64,000 nucleotides of DNA from Pseudomonas sp. GCEP-101 (GCF_025133575.1 NZ_CP104011.1:1116001-1180000), one strand, 5' to 3'. Counted from the stretch's first letter, positions 21,489 to 31,245 are shown. Translations and numbers: made by a program. Notes: generated by a model from the sequence alone, not told the origin.

Positions 21489-22340
21489 TCAGCGACCGCG
21501 AACGGCCTGCTCCAGTTCGCTGAAGCTCGGGCGGTGCGCCGGCAGCAGCACCTTGCGGCCGAACTCCACGGCCAGCGACGGTGGCATGCCGGAGGCGGAC
21601 GCCACCAGGCAGGCCTTGATCGCTTCGTAGAGGTTCAGTTCTTCCTTGGCGTCGTGCTCCAGGGCGTTGGCCAGCGGGCCGACGAAGCCATAGGCGGCGA
21701 GAATACCGAGGAAGGTGCCTACCAGCGCCGCGGCGACGTGGTGGCCGATCTCGGCCTGGCTGCCCTGGCCGAGCAGGGCCATGGTGATCACGATGCCCAG
21801 TACCGCGGCGACGATACCGAAGCCCGGCAGGGCGTCGGCGACACGGGTCACGGCGTGGGCCGGGTGCTCCAGGTCCTCCTTGAGGCTGCCCAGCTCCATG
21901 TCGAACAGGCCTTCCAGCTCGTGGGGCGCCATGTTGCCGGAGGACATGATGCGCAGGTAGTCGCAGACGTACGCCGTCATGCGTTCATCCTTGAGCACGG
22001 CCGGGTACTTGCTGAAGATCGGGCTGGCGGCCGGGTCCTCGACGTCGGCCTCGATGGCCATCATGCCTTCGCGGCGGCTCTTGTTGAGCACCTCGTAGAG
22101 CATCCCCAGCACTTCCAGGTAGAAGGTGTGGGTGAAGCGGTTGCCGAACATCTTCGGCGCCTTCTTCAGCACGGTCATGAAGGTGCTGCCGGGGTTGGCC
22201 TGGAGGAAGGCACCCAGCGCCGCGCCGCCGATGATCAGCACTTCGAACGGCTGGATGATGGCCGCGATCTTGCCGCCGGAGAGCATGTAGCCGCCGAGGA
22301 CGCTGCCCAGAATGACGATGATGCCGATGATTTTTGCCAT
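21489..22340 (-). CDS. motA: Flagellar stator protein MotA
   Basis: 283 residues, an inner-membrane proton channel subunit with four TM helices: two near the N-terminus (about 1-50) and two near 170-220. The large cytoplasmic loop between them interacts with FliG. PGFGIVAAVLGIVITM is in TM3. First gene of the motAB pair, divergent from the HDOD gene with about 120 bases of promoter DNA between. Confidence 0.96.
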   Translation of the reverse strand: MAKIIGIIVILGSVLGGYMLSGGKIAAIIQPFEVLIIGGAALGAFLQANPGSTFMTVLKKAPKMFGNRFTHTFYLEVLGMLYEVLNKSRREGMMAIEADVEDPAASPIFSKYPAVLKDERMTAYVCDYLRIMSSGNMAPHELEGLFDMELGSLKEDLEHPAHAVTRVADALPGFGIVAAVLGIVITMALLGQGSQAEIGHHVAAALVGTFLGILAAYGFVGPLANALEHDAKEELNLYEAIKACLVASASGMPPSLAVEFGRKVLLPAHRPSFSELEQAVRGR

Positions 22341-22461
22341 GGGGACCGGACTGAAACGGTGAACAGAAAGAGAGGCATGATTCCCGCCTCCCTGTTGTTA
22401 TCGGAGATTTCGGGCAAGACTATAGGCCGAAAACACTAAAAACCAGTTCGGCGCCTCACGC

Positions 22462-23985
22462 ATGCCCAAGCAAATGCTTCATCCCGAGCGTCTCAAGGCC
22501 TGGCTTACCCAGCTGGAAGATCTGCCGCTGCCGGTTCCGCTGGAGCAGCGCGATGACATTCGCCGGGCGCTGAACGACAGTCGCCGCTCGATCCGCGACA
22601 TCGCCGAGCTGCTGCAGGACGCGCCGACGCTGGCCTTCGCCATCCTGCGCGAGGCCAACCGCGCGCCCAGCGCCCGGGACAATCCGGCGGAAAGCCTGGA
22701 GGTCGCCCTCAACCGCCTGGGCCTGTCCCGCGCCAGCCAGTTGCTGGAGCGCCTGCCGGCGGTGCCGGAAGCACAGATGCCGCGCGCCCTGAACCAGTTG
22801 CTGCTGATCAGCCGCCACGCCATGCAGCAGGCCAGCGGCCTGTTCGCCAACCGCCTGGCGCGGCTCTGGCAAGAAATCCACTGGGGCAGCCTGTTCACCC
22901 TCGCGCCACTGTGGGCACTGGCCACCGCCAGGCCGGAACTGGTGGAGAACTGGCAACGCCAGGTCTACGGCCTGGGCCGCTGCAGCAGCGAAGTCGAGGA
23001 GGAGCTGCTCGGCACCCCTCTGCTGCCGCTGTGCCGCGCGCTGGCCGACAGCTGGCGATTGCCGGACTGGGTCGGCCAGGGCTATGCCCTGCTCAGCGAC
23101 GACAAGCGCCTGCTGGTGCGCGCCCTGCACGTCGCCCACACCGAACTCGAACCGCTGGGCCAGCAACAACGCCTGGACGCCGATCCGGAACTGCAACGCT
23201 GGCTGACCCGCCCGGCCAACACCATCCTGCTGGCCAACAGCCTCGCCATGGCGGCGCACCAGTCCTGGGGCGGCGTGCACATGCTGCGCTGGCAGCGCCT
23301 GACCAGCCTGTACTTGCAGATGCCCCTGGAGGAGCTGCAGCAGACCGTCCACGGCCTGGCCGCGCAAAGCGCGCGCCGCCACGCCCGCCCGCTGCTCTGG
23401 CACCCGGCCGAGGCGCTCCTCTGGCCCTGGGATGCGCGCCGCTGGCTCAATGGCCCGAAGGCCGAGGAACCGGCCAAGGCCCCGGACACCCTCGACGACT
23501 GGCGCCGCCAGTGCGCCCGGCTGATGCAGACGCCCAGCCCGTTCGGCAACGCCGTGCAGTTGCTCGATTGCGCCAGCGCCGCCTTGCAGGCCTGCGGGCT
23601 GCAACGCGGGATGATCCTGCTGGCCGACAAGGGCGGCGGCTGGTTGCAGGCGCGCCGGCACTTCGGCCTGGACGGCGAGATCGGCGACTTCAAGCTGGAG
23701 GTCGCCGCCAGCCCGGTGCTGCGCAAACTCCTGCAACAACCCGGGCAGTTGCGCCTGAGCCCGGCGAACATGGCGGAATTCTCGGCGCTGATTCCGGGCA
23801 CGCTGAAGGCGCTGCTTCCCAGCGAACACCTGCTGCTGCGCTCGCTGGGCAACGGCGTGCGCGTGGTCATGCTGGTGGTCTGCGACCGCCACGGTCAGCC
23901 CCTGGCGGACCTGCACGCCCAGGCCTTCGGCCGCACCGTGCAGTGCATCGAGCACGCGGTGAAGCAGATGGCGCGGGGCGCCTGA
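22462..23985 (+). CDS. HDOD-domain signalling protein
   Basis: 507 residues, cytoplasmic. The N-terminal half resembles an HDOD domain (helical, HD-GYP-related but without a catalytic HD pair): an opening LPLPVPLEQRDDIRRAL, then ILREANRAP and LNRLGLSRASQLL. The C-terminal 170 residues look GAF-like (AVQLLDCASAALQACG onward). HDOD proteins often act in motility and c-di-GMP regulation. It sits divergent to motAB, at the position PA4955 holds in PAO1 as far as I recall. Function is not established. Confidence 0.8.
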   Translation: MPKQMLHPERLKAWLTQLEDLPLPVPLEQRDDIRRALNDSRRSIRDIAELLQDAPTLAFAILREANRAPSARDNPAESLEVALNRLGLSRASQLLERLPAVPEAQMPRALNQLLLISRHAMQQASGLFANRLARLWQEIHWGSLFTLAPLWALATARPELVENWQRQVYGLGRCSSEVEEELLGTPLLPLCRALADSWRLPDWVGQGYALLSDDKRLLVRALHVAHTELEPLGQQQRLDADPELQRWLTRPANTILLANSLAMAAHQSWGGVHMLRWQRLTSLYLQMPLEELQQTVHGLAAQSARRHARPLLWHPAEALLWPWDARRWLNGPKAEEPAKAPDTLDDWRRQCARLMQTPSPFGNAVQLLDCASAALQACGLQRGMILLADKGGGWLQARRHFGLDGEIGDFKLEVAASPVLRKLLQQPGQLRLSPANMAEFSALIPGTLKALLPSEHLLLRSLGNGVRVVMLVVCDRHGQPLADLHAQAFGRTVQCIEHAVKQMARGA

Positions 23986-24098
23986 TCCGGAAAGGTTTGC
24001 GCCCCGCCGCGTCCCCTTTAAACTAACCGCCCTCAAGGGGTAGCCCAGGGCGCGAGCTCACGTTGCCTCCCCCACTGCTCTCGCCGGGAGACTCCGAC

Positions 24099-24914
24099 AT
24101 GTCCGCCTTTTCCGCCCTGCCCCTGGTGATCGAACCGGCTGACCTCGCCAGCCGCCTCGATGCCCCCGAACTGATCCTGGTCGACCTGACCAGCGCCGCG
24201 CGCTACGCCCAGGGCCACATCCCCGGCGCCCGTTTCGTCGCCCCCGCGCGCACCCAGCTGGGCGGCACGCCGGCCCCGGGCCTGCTGCCGGCCAAGCCCG
24301 ACCTGGAAGCGCTGTTCGGCGAACTGGGCCACAACCCCGATGCCGTCTACGTGGTCTACGACGACGAAGGCGGCGGCTGGGCCGGCCGCTTCATCTGGCT
24401 GCTGGACGTGATCGGCCACGACAAGTACCACTACGTCGACGGCGGCCTGCACGCCTGGCTCGCCGACGGCCTGCCGCTGAGCGAAGACGTCCCCGCGCCC
24501 GCCGGCGGCCCGCTGCCGCTGACCCTGCACGACGAACCCACCGCTACCCGCGAATACCTGCAAAGCCGCCTGGGCGCCGCCGACCTGGCCGTCTGGGATG
24601 CGCGCAACCCCAGCGAGTACAGCGGCCAGAAAGTGCTCGCCGCCAAGGGCGGGCACGTGCCCGGCGCCGTGAATTTCGAATGGACCGCCGGCATGGACCC
24701 GGCCCGCGCCCTGCGCATCCGTACCGATATGCCGCAGATCCTCCAGGACCTGGGCATCACCAAGGACAAGGAAGTGATCACCCACTGCCAGACCCACCAT
24801 CGTTCCGGCTTCACCTACCTGGTGGCCAAGGCCCTCGGCTATCCGCGGGTCAAGGGCTATGCCGGTTCCTGGTCGGAATGGGGCAACCATCCCGACACCC
24901 CCGTAGAGGTTTAA
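24099..24914 (+). CDS. rhdA: Thiosulfate sulfurtransferase (rhodanese) RhdA
   Basis: 271 residues, two tandem rhodanese domains. The active loop CQTHHR near residue 230 holds the sulfur-carrying Cys; the first domain lacks it, as in known RhdA. The enzyme moves sulfane sulfur from thiosulfate to cyanide, relevant to detoxification in cyanogenic pseudomonads. Start MSAFSALPL at 24099 follows GGGAG; an upstream in-frame ATG would add MPPPLLSPGDSD. It ends 3 bases before psd. Confidence 0.95.
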   Translation: MSAFSALPLVIEPADLASRLDAPELILVDLTSAARYAQGHIPGARFVAPARTQLGGTPAPGLLPAKPDLEALFGELGHNPDAVYVVYDDEGGGWAGRFIWLLDVIGHDKYHYVDGGLHAWLADGLPLSEDVPAPAGGPLPLTLHDEPTATREYLQSRLGAADLAVWDARNPSEYSGQKVLAAKGGHVPGAVNFEWTAGMDPARALRIRTDMPQILQDLGITKDKEVITHCQTHHRSGFTYLVAKALGYPRVKGYAGSWSEWGNHPDTPVEV

Positions 24915-24917
24915 GGA

Positions 24918-25787
24918 ATGTCGTTCAAAGATCGTCTGTTCATCCTCGCCCAGTACCTGCTGCCGCACCACCTGCTGTCGCGCCTGATCGGCTGCGCCGC
25001 CGAGTGCCGCGCGCCCTGGTTCAAGGACCGCCTGATTCCCTGGTTCGCCCGCCGCTACCAGGTGGACATGCGCGAAGCCCAGGTCGAGGACCTGCGCGCC
25101 TATGAGCACTTCAATGCCTTCTTCACCCGCGCCCTGAAAGACGGCGCCCGCCCGCTGGACGAAACCCCCGGCGCGGTGCTCAGCCCCGCCGACGGCGCCA
25201 TCAGCCAGCTCGGCCCCATCGAGCACGGCCGCGTGTTCCAGGCCAAGGGCCACAGCTACAGCCTGATGGAGCTGCTGGGCGGCGACGCCGAGCGCGCCGC
25301 GCCGTTCATGGGCGGCGACTTCGCCACCGTCTACCTGTCGCCCAAGGACTACCACCGCGTGCACATGCCGCTGGCCGGCACCCTGCGCGAAATGGTCTAC
25401 GTGCCGGGCCGGCTGTTCTCGGTGAACCAGCTCACCGCCGAGCAGGTGCCGGAGCTGTTCGCTCGCAACGAGCGCGTGGTGTGCATCTTCGACACCGAGC
25501 GCGGGCCGATGGCGGTGGTGCTGGTGGGCGCGATGATCGTCGCCTCCATCGAAACCGTCTGGGCCGGCCTGGTCACGCCGCCCAAGCGCGAGCTGAAATC
25601 GTTCGCCTACGACGAAGCCTCCCGTGCGCCGATCCACCTGGAGAAGGGCGCCGAGCTGGGCCGCTTCAAGCTGGGTTCCACTGCCATCGTGCTGTTCGGC
25701 CCCGAGCAGGTCAGCTGGGCGGAAAACCTCGCCGCCACCAGCGCCGTGCGCATGGGTGAGCGCCTGGGTGGCGCTCGCCAGGGCTGA
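24918..25787 (+). CDS. psd: Phosphatidylserine decarboxylase proenzyme
   Basis: Makes phosphatidylethanolamine in the inner membrane. 289 residues. The LGST motif near the C-terminus ([11 protein letters not shown]) is where autocleavage at the Ser creates the pyruvoyl group and the alpha and beta chains. SPADGAIS and DYHRVHMP hold conserved Asp/His residues. Its ribosome site overlaps the end of rhdA (AAGGA then ATG), so the two are coupled. Confidence 0.96.
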   Translation: MSFKDRLFILAQYLLPHHLLSRLIGCAAECRAPWFKDRLIPWFARRYQVDMREAQVEDLRAYEHFNAFFTRALKDGARPLDETPGAVLSPADGAISQLGPIEHGRVFQAKGHSYSLMELLGGDAERAAPFMGGDFATVYLSPKDYHRVHMPLAGTLREMVYVPGRLFSVNQLTAEQVPELFARNERVVCIFDTERGPMAVVLVGAMIVASIETVWAGLVTPPKRELKSFAYDEASRAPIHLEKGAELGRFKLGSTAIVLFGPEQVSWAENLAATSAVRMGERLGGARQG

Positions 25788-25788
25788 C

Positions 25789-25809
25789 GCCCGCCTCCAT
25801 AAGGCGGGC
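25789..25809 (+). terminator. Hairpin after psd
   Basis: GCCCGCCT-CCATA-AGGCGGGC directly follows the psd stop. There is no T-run, so it may stabilise the 3' end rather than terminate. Confidence 0.4.
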
Positions 25810-25861
25810 GGCCGACGAGCCGCCCGCCACTGCTTCTCGCCTCATCGTGTCTGCTCCTGCC

Positions 25862-26839
25862 ATGAAACGCTTCCTGCACCTGATGGGCTGGCGCGCCAAC
25901 GCCACCAGCCATCTGGAAAAATGGCTCTCCGCGATCGGAGCGCTGTGCGGCATCGCCGCCATCTATGCCGTCACCCACTGGGTATTGCCCAGTGAAGCGG
26001 CCATCTGGGTCGTCGCTTCCATGGGCGCCAGCGCCGTGCTGCTGTTCGCCGTGCCCCACGGCGCGCTGTCGCAGCCCTGGGCCGTGCTGGGCGGCCAGGT
26101 GCTCTCGGCCATCGTCGGGGTGCTCTGCCAGGCACTCTTCCCTGACCAGCCCTTCACCCCGGCCCTCGCGGTCGCGGCGGCGATCCTGGTCATGCACTAC
26201 GCGCGCTGCATCCATCCCCCCGGCGGCGCCACCGCGCTGGCGGCGGTCTCCGGCGGCCCGGCCATCACCGCCCTCGGCCTGCACTACGTGCTCAGCCCGG
26301 TGCTGCTCAATGTGGCGCTGATCCTCGCCGTCGCCGTGCTGTTCAACGGGCTGTTCGCCTGGCGCCGCTACCCCGCGCCGCTGGCGCGCCTGCCGGCCAC
26401 GCCGACGCTGCCGGCCGGCCCGGCGCCGGAAGACCTCTACCACGCGCTGCGCAAGATGGATTCCTACATCGACGTGCAGTTCGACGACCTGCTGAAGATC
26501 CTCCAACTGGCCCAGGAGCATGCCCAGGCGCAGCGCCTGACGCCCGACGACATCCTGCTCGGCGCCCGCTACAGCAATGCCCTGATCGGCGACGCCTGGG
26601 CCGTGCGCCAGGTGATCGACGACCACCCGGACAAGCGCGGCCGCCAGGACCAGGTGGTCTACAAGGTGGTTGCCGGCGCCGGCAAGGGCAACACCGGCGT
26701 CTGCCGGCGCCAGGACCTGCTCGACTGGGCCGCCCACCCGGTGATCCCCCAGGGCGACGGCTGGGTGCGCAGCAGCGCCCAGGACTCGGCGCAGGACGCC
26801 CTGCAACGCCAGCTCAAGGGCGAAACGCCGCGAGCGTGA
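25862..26839 (+). CDS. HPP family inner-membrane protein
   Basis: 325 residues. The N-terminal 190 residues form four hydrophobic segments typical of the HPP family, including the signature CIHPPGGATAL near residue 118. The soluble C-terminal part (YHALRKMDSYIDVQF onward) is helical and unassigned. Some HPP proteins have been linked to nitrite transport in plastids and cyanobacteria; the role in Pseudomonas is unknown. ATG 25862 is chosen; a GTG 15 bases upstream is possible. From memory this gene is absent between psd and PA4958 in PAO1. Confidence 0.8.
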   Translation: MKRFLHLMGWRANATSHLEKWLSAIGALCGIAAIYAVTHWVLPSEAAIWVVASMGASAVLLFAVPHGALSQPWAVLGGQVLSAIVGVLCQALFPDQPFTPALAVAAAILVMHYARCIHPPGGATALAAVSGGPAITALGLHYVLSPVLLNVALILAVAVLFNGLFAWRRYPAPLARLPATPTLPAGPAPEDLYHALRKMDSYIDVQFDDLLKILQLAQEHAQAQRLTPDDILLGARYSNALIGDAWAVRQVIDDHPDKRGRQDQVVYKVVAGAGKGNTGVCRRQDLLDWAAHPVIPQGDGWVRSSAQDSAQDALQRQLKGETPRA

Positions 26840-26967
26840 CCTGTCCGCGCACCATCCGGGCGATGGGCTGCGGCGGGCGACGGATGCTGCTAGAGTTCGG
26901 AAAAAGCCGACAGTAATGACCAACCGGTTCGTACAACGGGCCGGATTGTGGAGAAACCATTTCCGCC

Positions 26968-28776
26968 ATGGACAACAGTCCCCAGCAGTTTCTACGTGTA
27001 CCCACCCCGTCGCACGAGAGCCTGAGCTTCTGCAACGCCAACACGCGCGAGCTGAAATACTGGCTGGATCACCTGCCCAAGGCCAACCTCGGGGAGACCG
27101 CCCGCCAGCTCTACCAGGGACTGATCGAGCTCAACCAGCTCAAGCTGCCGGTAGAGGCGCGCCTGCAATTGCTGGAACTGTTCCGCCCGGAAGTCCACTT
27201 CGTCTGCCATAACCTGGAGCGGCACTTCCTCAACCAGTCCATCGTCCTGGACGAGCGTCCGCGCAAGGTCGCCAACCTCTGCCAGGCCCTGCAGAACCAC
27301 CTGGCCATCGGCTACAAGCTGATCGTCGTGCGCGAGGCCTCGCGCTTCACCCGCGAGCGCGCGCAGGTGATGACCGCCGCCATCCAGCGCGCCATCCGCA
27401 GCCTCAGCGGCCCGCTGGTGCGCGCCTCGCAACTGTACTGCCCGGTGCCCGAGCACCTGTGGCTGGAACTCCACCAGCTCTACCAACTGGCCCGCCAGCA
27501 CGGCCTGCAGCACACCCCGGTACGCGATGCGCTGGCGCGCCAGGCGCAGGGCCTGTCCATCGAGCACGCCTACCTGGTGGCGCTGATGCTCGGCTCCGCG
27601 CGCTGCAACCAGATGCGCCAGAACAACATCGCCCGCGTCGCCGAAGCCCTCGAAGGCTGGGCCGCGCAGGTGAAGGTGCAGGCGGCCGATGCGCCCTCCA
27701 CCCTGTTCGTGGTGGTGCCGCAGGTGGATGGCCCGCCGCGCTACCGCACCCTGTTCAAGGACAGCGATCTCACCGGCGCCCTGGGCATCGACCCGCAGCC
27801 GCTGGTGGACGTGATCCGCGAATACCTCCTGCTGCCGCCGGAAAACCGCGCCCAGGCACGCCTGAAGGTGCCCGAAGGCGTCAGCATCGACCTGCTGCAA
27901 CACCTCGCGGCGGCCTGGGGTGACATAGCCGAACGCACCTTCCACCGCACCCCCGGCCAGGGCCAACTGACCCTGTGCATCGGCATGAGCGCCCTGCACT
28001 ACTTCCTCGCCGGGCGGAAGAACTTCGCCGACCTGCTCAAGCTGCAGGTCGAACTCCAGGCTCCCACCTTCAAGACCGAAGTGAAGGACGCCTGGGCCGG
28101 CGCCTTCGACGCCCAGAAGGTCAACGACTGGCAACCCGGCATGCCGCTGGAAGAGATCGAATACACCGCCCCGCGCGCCGGCGACGACTCCGGCCTGGGC
28201 GTCGCGGCGCAAACCCCGCGCGACGACTACCCGGTGTACACCCTGGCCATCGTCAACCACAGCCCCGGCGGCTACTGCCTGACCTGGCCGAAGGACATCC
28301 CCAGCCAGTTGCAGGCAGGCGAGCTGCTCGGCATCCAGGACACCCCGGAGCATGGCTGGAGCGTCGCCGTGGTGCGCTGGATCCGCCAGGTCCGCGGCGG
28401 CGGCACGCAGATGGGCATCGAACTGATCGCCCCGCTCGCCCAGCCCTGCGGCCTGCAACTGCTGCGCAAGACCGAACAGGGCAGCCAGTACCTGCGCGCC
28501 CTGCTGCTGCCGGAGATCGCCGCGATCTCCCGGCCGGCCACCGTCATCACCCCGCGCCTGCCCTTCCAGGAAGGCAACCGCGTGCAGCTCAACCTGCACG
28601 GCGACGAGCGCCGCGCCACGCTGACCCGCAAGGTCACCGCCACCGCCAGCTTCACCCAGTTCGAATACCAGGCGCAGGACGCGGCCGGCGTCCCGAGCGA
28701 TAAGCCCATCACAGGGACGAACGCTCGCAGCCCAGGCGGGGAGGAAGACTTTGACTCGCTGTGGAAGTCTCTGTAG
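26968..28776 (+). CDS. Conserved protein with PilZ-like C-terminus, upstream of fimX
   Basis: 602 residues, soluble, no signal peptide. The N-terminal 450 residues are mostly helical and match no family I can name. Near 430-500 the sequence NHSPGGYCLTW, then VAVVRWIR and QMGIELIAP, resembles a PilZ fold in which the N-S-x-G-G and G-I-x-L elements are kept. The usual RxxxR c-di-GMP-binding arginines are not evident. It sits 65 bases before fimX on the same strand, so a role in c-di-GMP or type IV pilus control is likely by context only. Confidence 0.7.
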   Translation: MDNSPQQFLRVPTPSHESLSFCNANTRELKYWLDHLPKANLGETARQLYQGLIELNQLKLPVEARLQLLELFRPEVHFVCHNLERHFLNQSIVLDERPRKVANLCQALQNHLAIGYKLIVVREASRFTRERAQVMTAAIQRAIRSLSGPLVRASQLYCPVPEHLWLELHQLYQLARQHGLQHTPVRDALARQAQGLSIEHAYLVALMLGSARCNQMRQNNIARVAEALEGWAAQVKVQAADAPSTLFVVVPQVDGPPRYRTLFKDSDLTGALGIDPQPLVDVIREYLLLPPENRAQARLKVPEGVSIDLLQHLAAAWGDIAERTFHRTPGQGQLTLCIGMSALHYFLAGRKNFADLLKLQVELQAPTFKTEVKDAWAGAFDAQKVNDWQPGMPLEEIEYTAPRAGDDSGLGVAAQTPRDDYPVYTLAIVNHSPGGYCLTWPKDIPSQLQAGELLGIQDTPEHGWSVAVVRWIRQVRGGGTQMGIELIAPLAQPCGLQLLRKTEQGSQYLRALLLPEIAAISRPATVITPRLPFQEGNRVQLNLHGDERRATLTRKVTATASFTQFEYQAQDAAGVPSDKPITGTNARSPGGEEDFDSLWKSL

Positions 28777-28841
28777 ATTCCGAAGGCTCCCCTTTCGTCG
28801 CCTTTTTGCTGCCGCCCAGCGCGGTATAAGCAGCCTTCCCC

Positions 28842-30914
28842 ATGGCCAATGAAAAGAAAACCATCCGCCTGCTGATCCTGGAAGACTCGCAAAATGAAGC
28901 CGAGCGCCTGGTCAGCCTGTTCCGCAACGCCGGTCGCGCGACCCGCGTCCATCGCATTACGTCCAGCGAAGACCTGACGGAGATCCTGCCCCAGGGCTGG
29001 GACCTGCTGATCGCCGCCCCCGAGGCCGAGGCGCTGGACCCCAGCGAAGCGCTGGGCGCGATCCGCCGCCAGGCCAAGGACATCCCCTTCATCCAGCTGG
29101 TCAGCGGCAACGACTCCGACGCCGTGACCGAGGCCCTGGCCCTCGGCGCCCAGGATGCCCTGCCGCAAGGCGAGGACGAGCGCCTGATCCTGGTGGCCAA
29201 CCGCGAGCTGGCCAACCTCGAGGAACGCCGTGCGCGGCGCTCTGCCGAAGTTGCCCTGCGCGAGGCGGAGAAACGCTGCCAACTGCTGCTGGACAGCTCG
29301 GTGGACGCCATCACCTACGTCCACGACGGCATGCACATCTACGCCAACCGCGCCTACGTCGGCCTGTTCGGCTACGAAGACGCCGAGGAACTCGAAGGCA
29401 TGCCGATGATCGACCTGATCGCCGGCTGCGACCAGGCCACCTTCAAGGATTTCCTCAAGGGTTACCAGACCACCGAAGACAACGCCGAACTGGCCTGCAG
29501 CGGCGTCCGCAGCGACGGCCAGACCTTCGCCGCGCGCATGACCTTCTCGCCGGCCACCTATGACGGCGAGCCGTGCATCCAGGTGGTGATCCGCGCCGAA
29601 ACCGGCAACGCCCAGCTCGAGGAAAAACTCCGCGAGGTCAGCAGCCAGGACCTGGTCACCGGCCTGTTCAACCGCGCCCACTTCCTCAACCTGATGGATA
29701 GCGCCGTGGAACGCGCCGTGACCGCCGGCCAGCCCGCGACCTTCGCCTACATGCTGCTCGACCGCGCCCAGGCACTGCAGCTCGACCTCGGCGTCGCCAG
29801 CATCGACCTGCTCCTGGCGGACCTGGGCAACCTGCTGCGCGGCCAGTTCCCCGAGCCGGCCCAACTGGCGCGCCTGAGCGACGACGTGTTCGCCGTGCTG
29901 CTGCCGGGGGAAACCCCGGAGCAATCGGCGCCGCGCTTCAGCGCGCTGCTGAAGAAGGTCGAGGGCCACCTGTTCGACATCCATGGCCGCACCGCCCAGG
30001 TCACCCTGTCCATCGGCACCGCCGGGCTGGACGAGAAGACCACCCGCGCCCAGGACGTGATCGAGCGCGCCCACCGCGGCGCCGACGACGTGGCGCAGAA
30101 GGATGGCAACGGCCTGAAGGTCTACAACCCGGCCGATGAACTCGCCGCTGCCGCCTACCGTGGCGACATCGTCGCGATCATCCGCCAGGCGCTGGAGCAG
30201 AACAGCTTCCGCCTGCTGTTCCAGCCGATCATCAGCCTGCGCGGCGACACCCACGAGCACTACGAAGTGCTGCTGCGCCTGCTCAACCCGCAGGGCGAGG
30301 AAGTGCCGCCGGCAGACTTCCTCAATGCCGCCAAGGCCAGCGGCCTGGCCGAGAAGATCGACCGCTGGGTGCTGCTCAATTCCATCAAGCTGCTGTCCGA
30401 ACACCGCGCCAAGGGCCACGAGACCAAGCTCTTCGTGCACCTCTCCGGCCCCAGCCTGCAAGACCCGGAGCTGCTGCCGTGGCTGAGCGTGGCGCTGAAG
30501 GCCTCGCGCCTGCCGGCCGATGCGCTGATCGTGCAGATCAGCGAGCCGGACGCCATCGCCTACCTGCGCCAGGCCAAGCTCCTCAGCCAGGGTCTGGCCG
30601 AGCTGCATTGCCAGATCGCGCTGTGCCAGTTCGGTTGCGCACTCAACCCGTTCAACACGCTCAAGCACATGAACGTCGACTTCGTGAAGGTGGACGGCTC
30701 CTACGTGCAGGACCTGAACAGCGCGGACAACCAGGAAAACCTCAAGACCCTGATGGCCAGCCTGCACGCCCAGGCCAAGCTGACCATCGTGCCCATGGTG
30801 GAAAGCGCCAGCGCCCTGGCCACCCTGTGGCAGGCCGGCGCCAACTACATCCAGGGCCGCTACCTGCAGGGGCCAAGCCAGGCGATGGACTACGACTTCG
30901 CCTCGGACGAATAA
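28842..30914 (+). CDS. fimX: c-di-GMP-binding type IV pilus regulator FimX
   Basis: 690 residues, with an almost full-length match to remembered FimX sequences. Domains in order: REC-like (about 8-130, no phosphoacceptor Asp in the usual place), PAS (about 145-260), degenerate GGDEF (about 270-425, SDDVF near 345) and degenerate EAL (about 440-685, EVL near 474). The altered motifs fit a c-di-GMP receptor rather than an enzyme. FimX localises to a cell pole and promotes pilus assembly and twitching. Confidence 0.95.
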   Translation: MANEKKTIRLLILEDSQNEAERLVSLFRNAGRATRVHRITSSEDLTEILPQGWDLLIAAPEAEALDPSEALGAIRRQAKDIPFIQLVSGNDSDAVTEALALGAQDALPQGEDERLILVANRELANLEERRARRSAEVALREAEKRCQLLLDSSVDAITYVHDGMHIYANRAYVGLFGYEDAEELEGMPMIDLIAGCDQATFKDFLKGYQTTEDNAELACSGVRSDGQTFAARMTFSPATYDGEPCIQVVIRAETGNAQLEEKLREVSSQDLVTGLFNRAHFLNLMDSAVERAVTAGQPATFAYMLLDRAQALQLDLGVASIDLLLADLGNLLRGQFPEPAQLARLSDDVFAVLLPGETPEQSAPRFSALLKKVEGHLFDIHGRTAQVTLSIGTAGLDEKTTRAQDVIERAHRGADDVAQKDGNGLKVYNPADELAAAAYRGDIVAIIRQALEQNSFRLLFQPIISLRGDTHEHYEVLLRLLNPQGEEVPPADFLNAAKASGLAEKIDRWVLLNSIKLLSEHRAKGHETKLFVHLSGPSLQDPELLPWLSVALKASRLPADALIVQISEPDAIAYLRQAKLLSQGLAELHCQIALCQFGCALNPFNTLKHMNVDFVKVDGSYVQDLNSADNQENLKTLMASLHAQAKLTIVPMVESASALATLWQAGANYIQGRYLQGPSQAMDYDFASDE

Positions 30915-30927
30915 CCCGAACGAACCT

Positions 30928-31028
30928 GTAGGAGCGAGGGAGACGCCATCGTCATTGCTCGCGAACCACTCGGTCACGGGGCAGTTCGGCGCTGGGCGTG
31001 ATCAATCGCGGACAGAGTCCGCTCCTAC
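30928..31028. repeat. Hybrid REP-like element
   Basis: The left arm starts GTAGGAGCGA, is interrupted by about 19 bases, and resumes GCTCGCGAAC as in the common variant. The right end is GGAC..GTCCGCTCCTAC from the other variant. It appears to be a recombinant or degraded copy. Confidence 0.6.
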
Positions 31029-31037
31029 CCGGCCGGT

Positions 31038-31072
31038 CCCCTCTCCCTTCAGGGAGGGGGTTAGGGAGAGGG
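31038..31072. repeat. CCCTCTCCC-type intergenic repeat, copy 1
   Basis: Hairpin-forming element with arms CCCTCTCCCT and AGGGAGAGGG around TTCAGGGAGGGGGTT. Copies recur at 54095-54129 and, as a facing pair, at 60186-60349. Confidence 0.7.
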
Positions 31073-31126
31073 AAATCCCAGGCACGAGCTTTCAGAGAGA
31101 CAGTTGCTCCCACACCCAACCGGAAC

Positions 31127-31151
31127 GTAGGAGCGGACTCCGTCCGCGATC
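31127..31151. repeat. Half REP-like element
   Basis: A single arm, GTAGGAGCGGACTCCGTCC plus CGCGAT, of the variant seen at 1861. No matching opposite arm lies nearby. Confidence 0.6.
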
Positions 31152-31192
31152 GGGTTCGCTTCATGCCGAGGCCACCAGCGCCTGCGCAAAAC

Positions 31193-31221
31193 AAAAAAGC
31201 CGCCCCGAGGGGCGGCTTTTT
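31193..31221. terminator. Bidirectional terminator between fimX and serB
   Basis: AAAAAAGCCGCCCC / GGGGCGGCTTTTT: a GC-rich stem with A-run before and T-run after, between convergent fimX and serB. Confidence 0.9.
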
Positions 31222-31245
31222 CATTCCGGCGTCGACCCGTGCGGA

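Noticed and set aside
28272..30977. A 901-codon minus-strand frame opposite the PilZ-like gene and fimX
   Set aside because: FimX and its neighbour are clear in the plus strand; the reverse frame is a compositional shadow.
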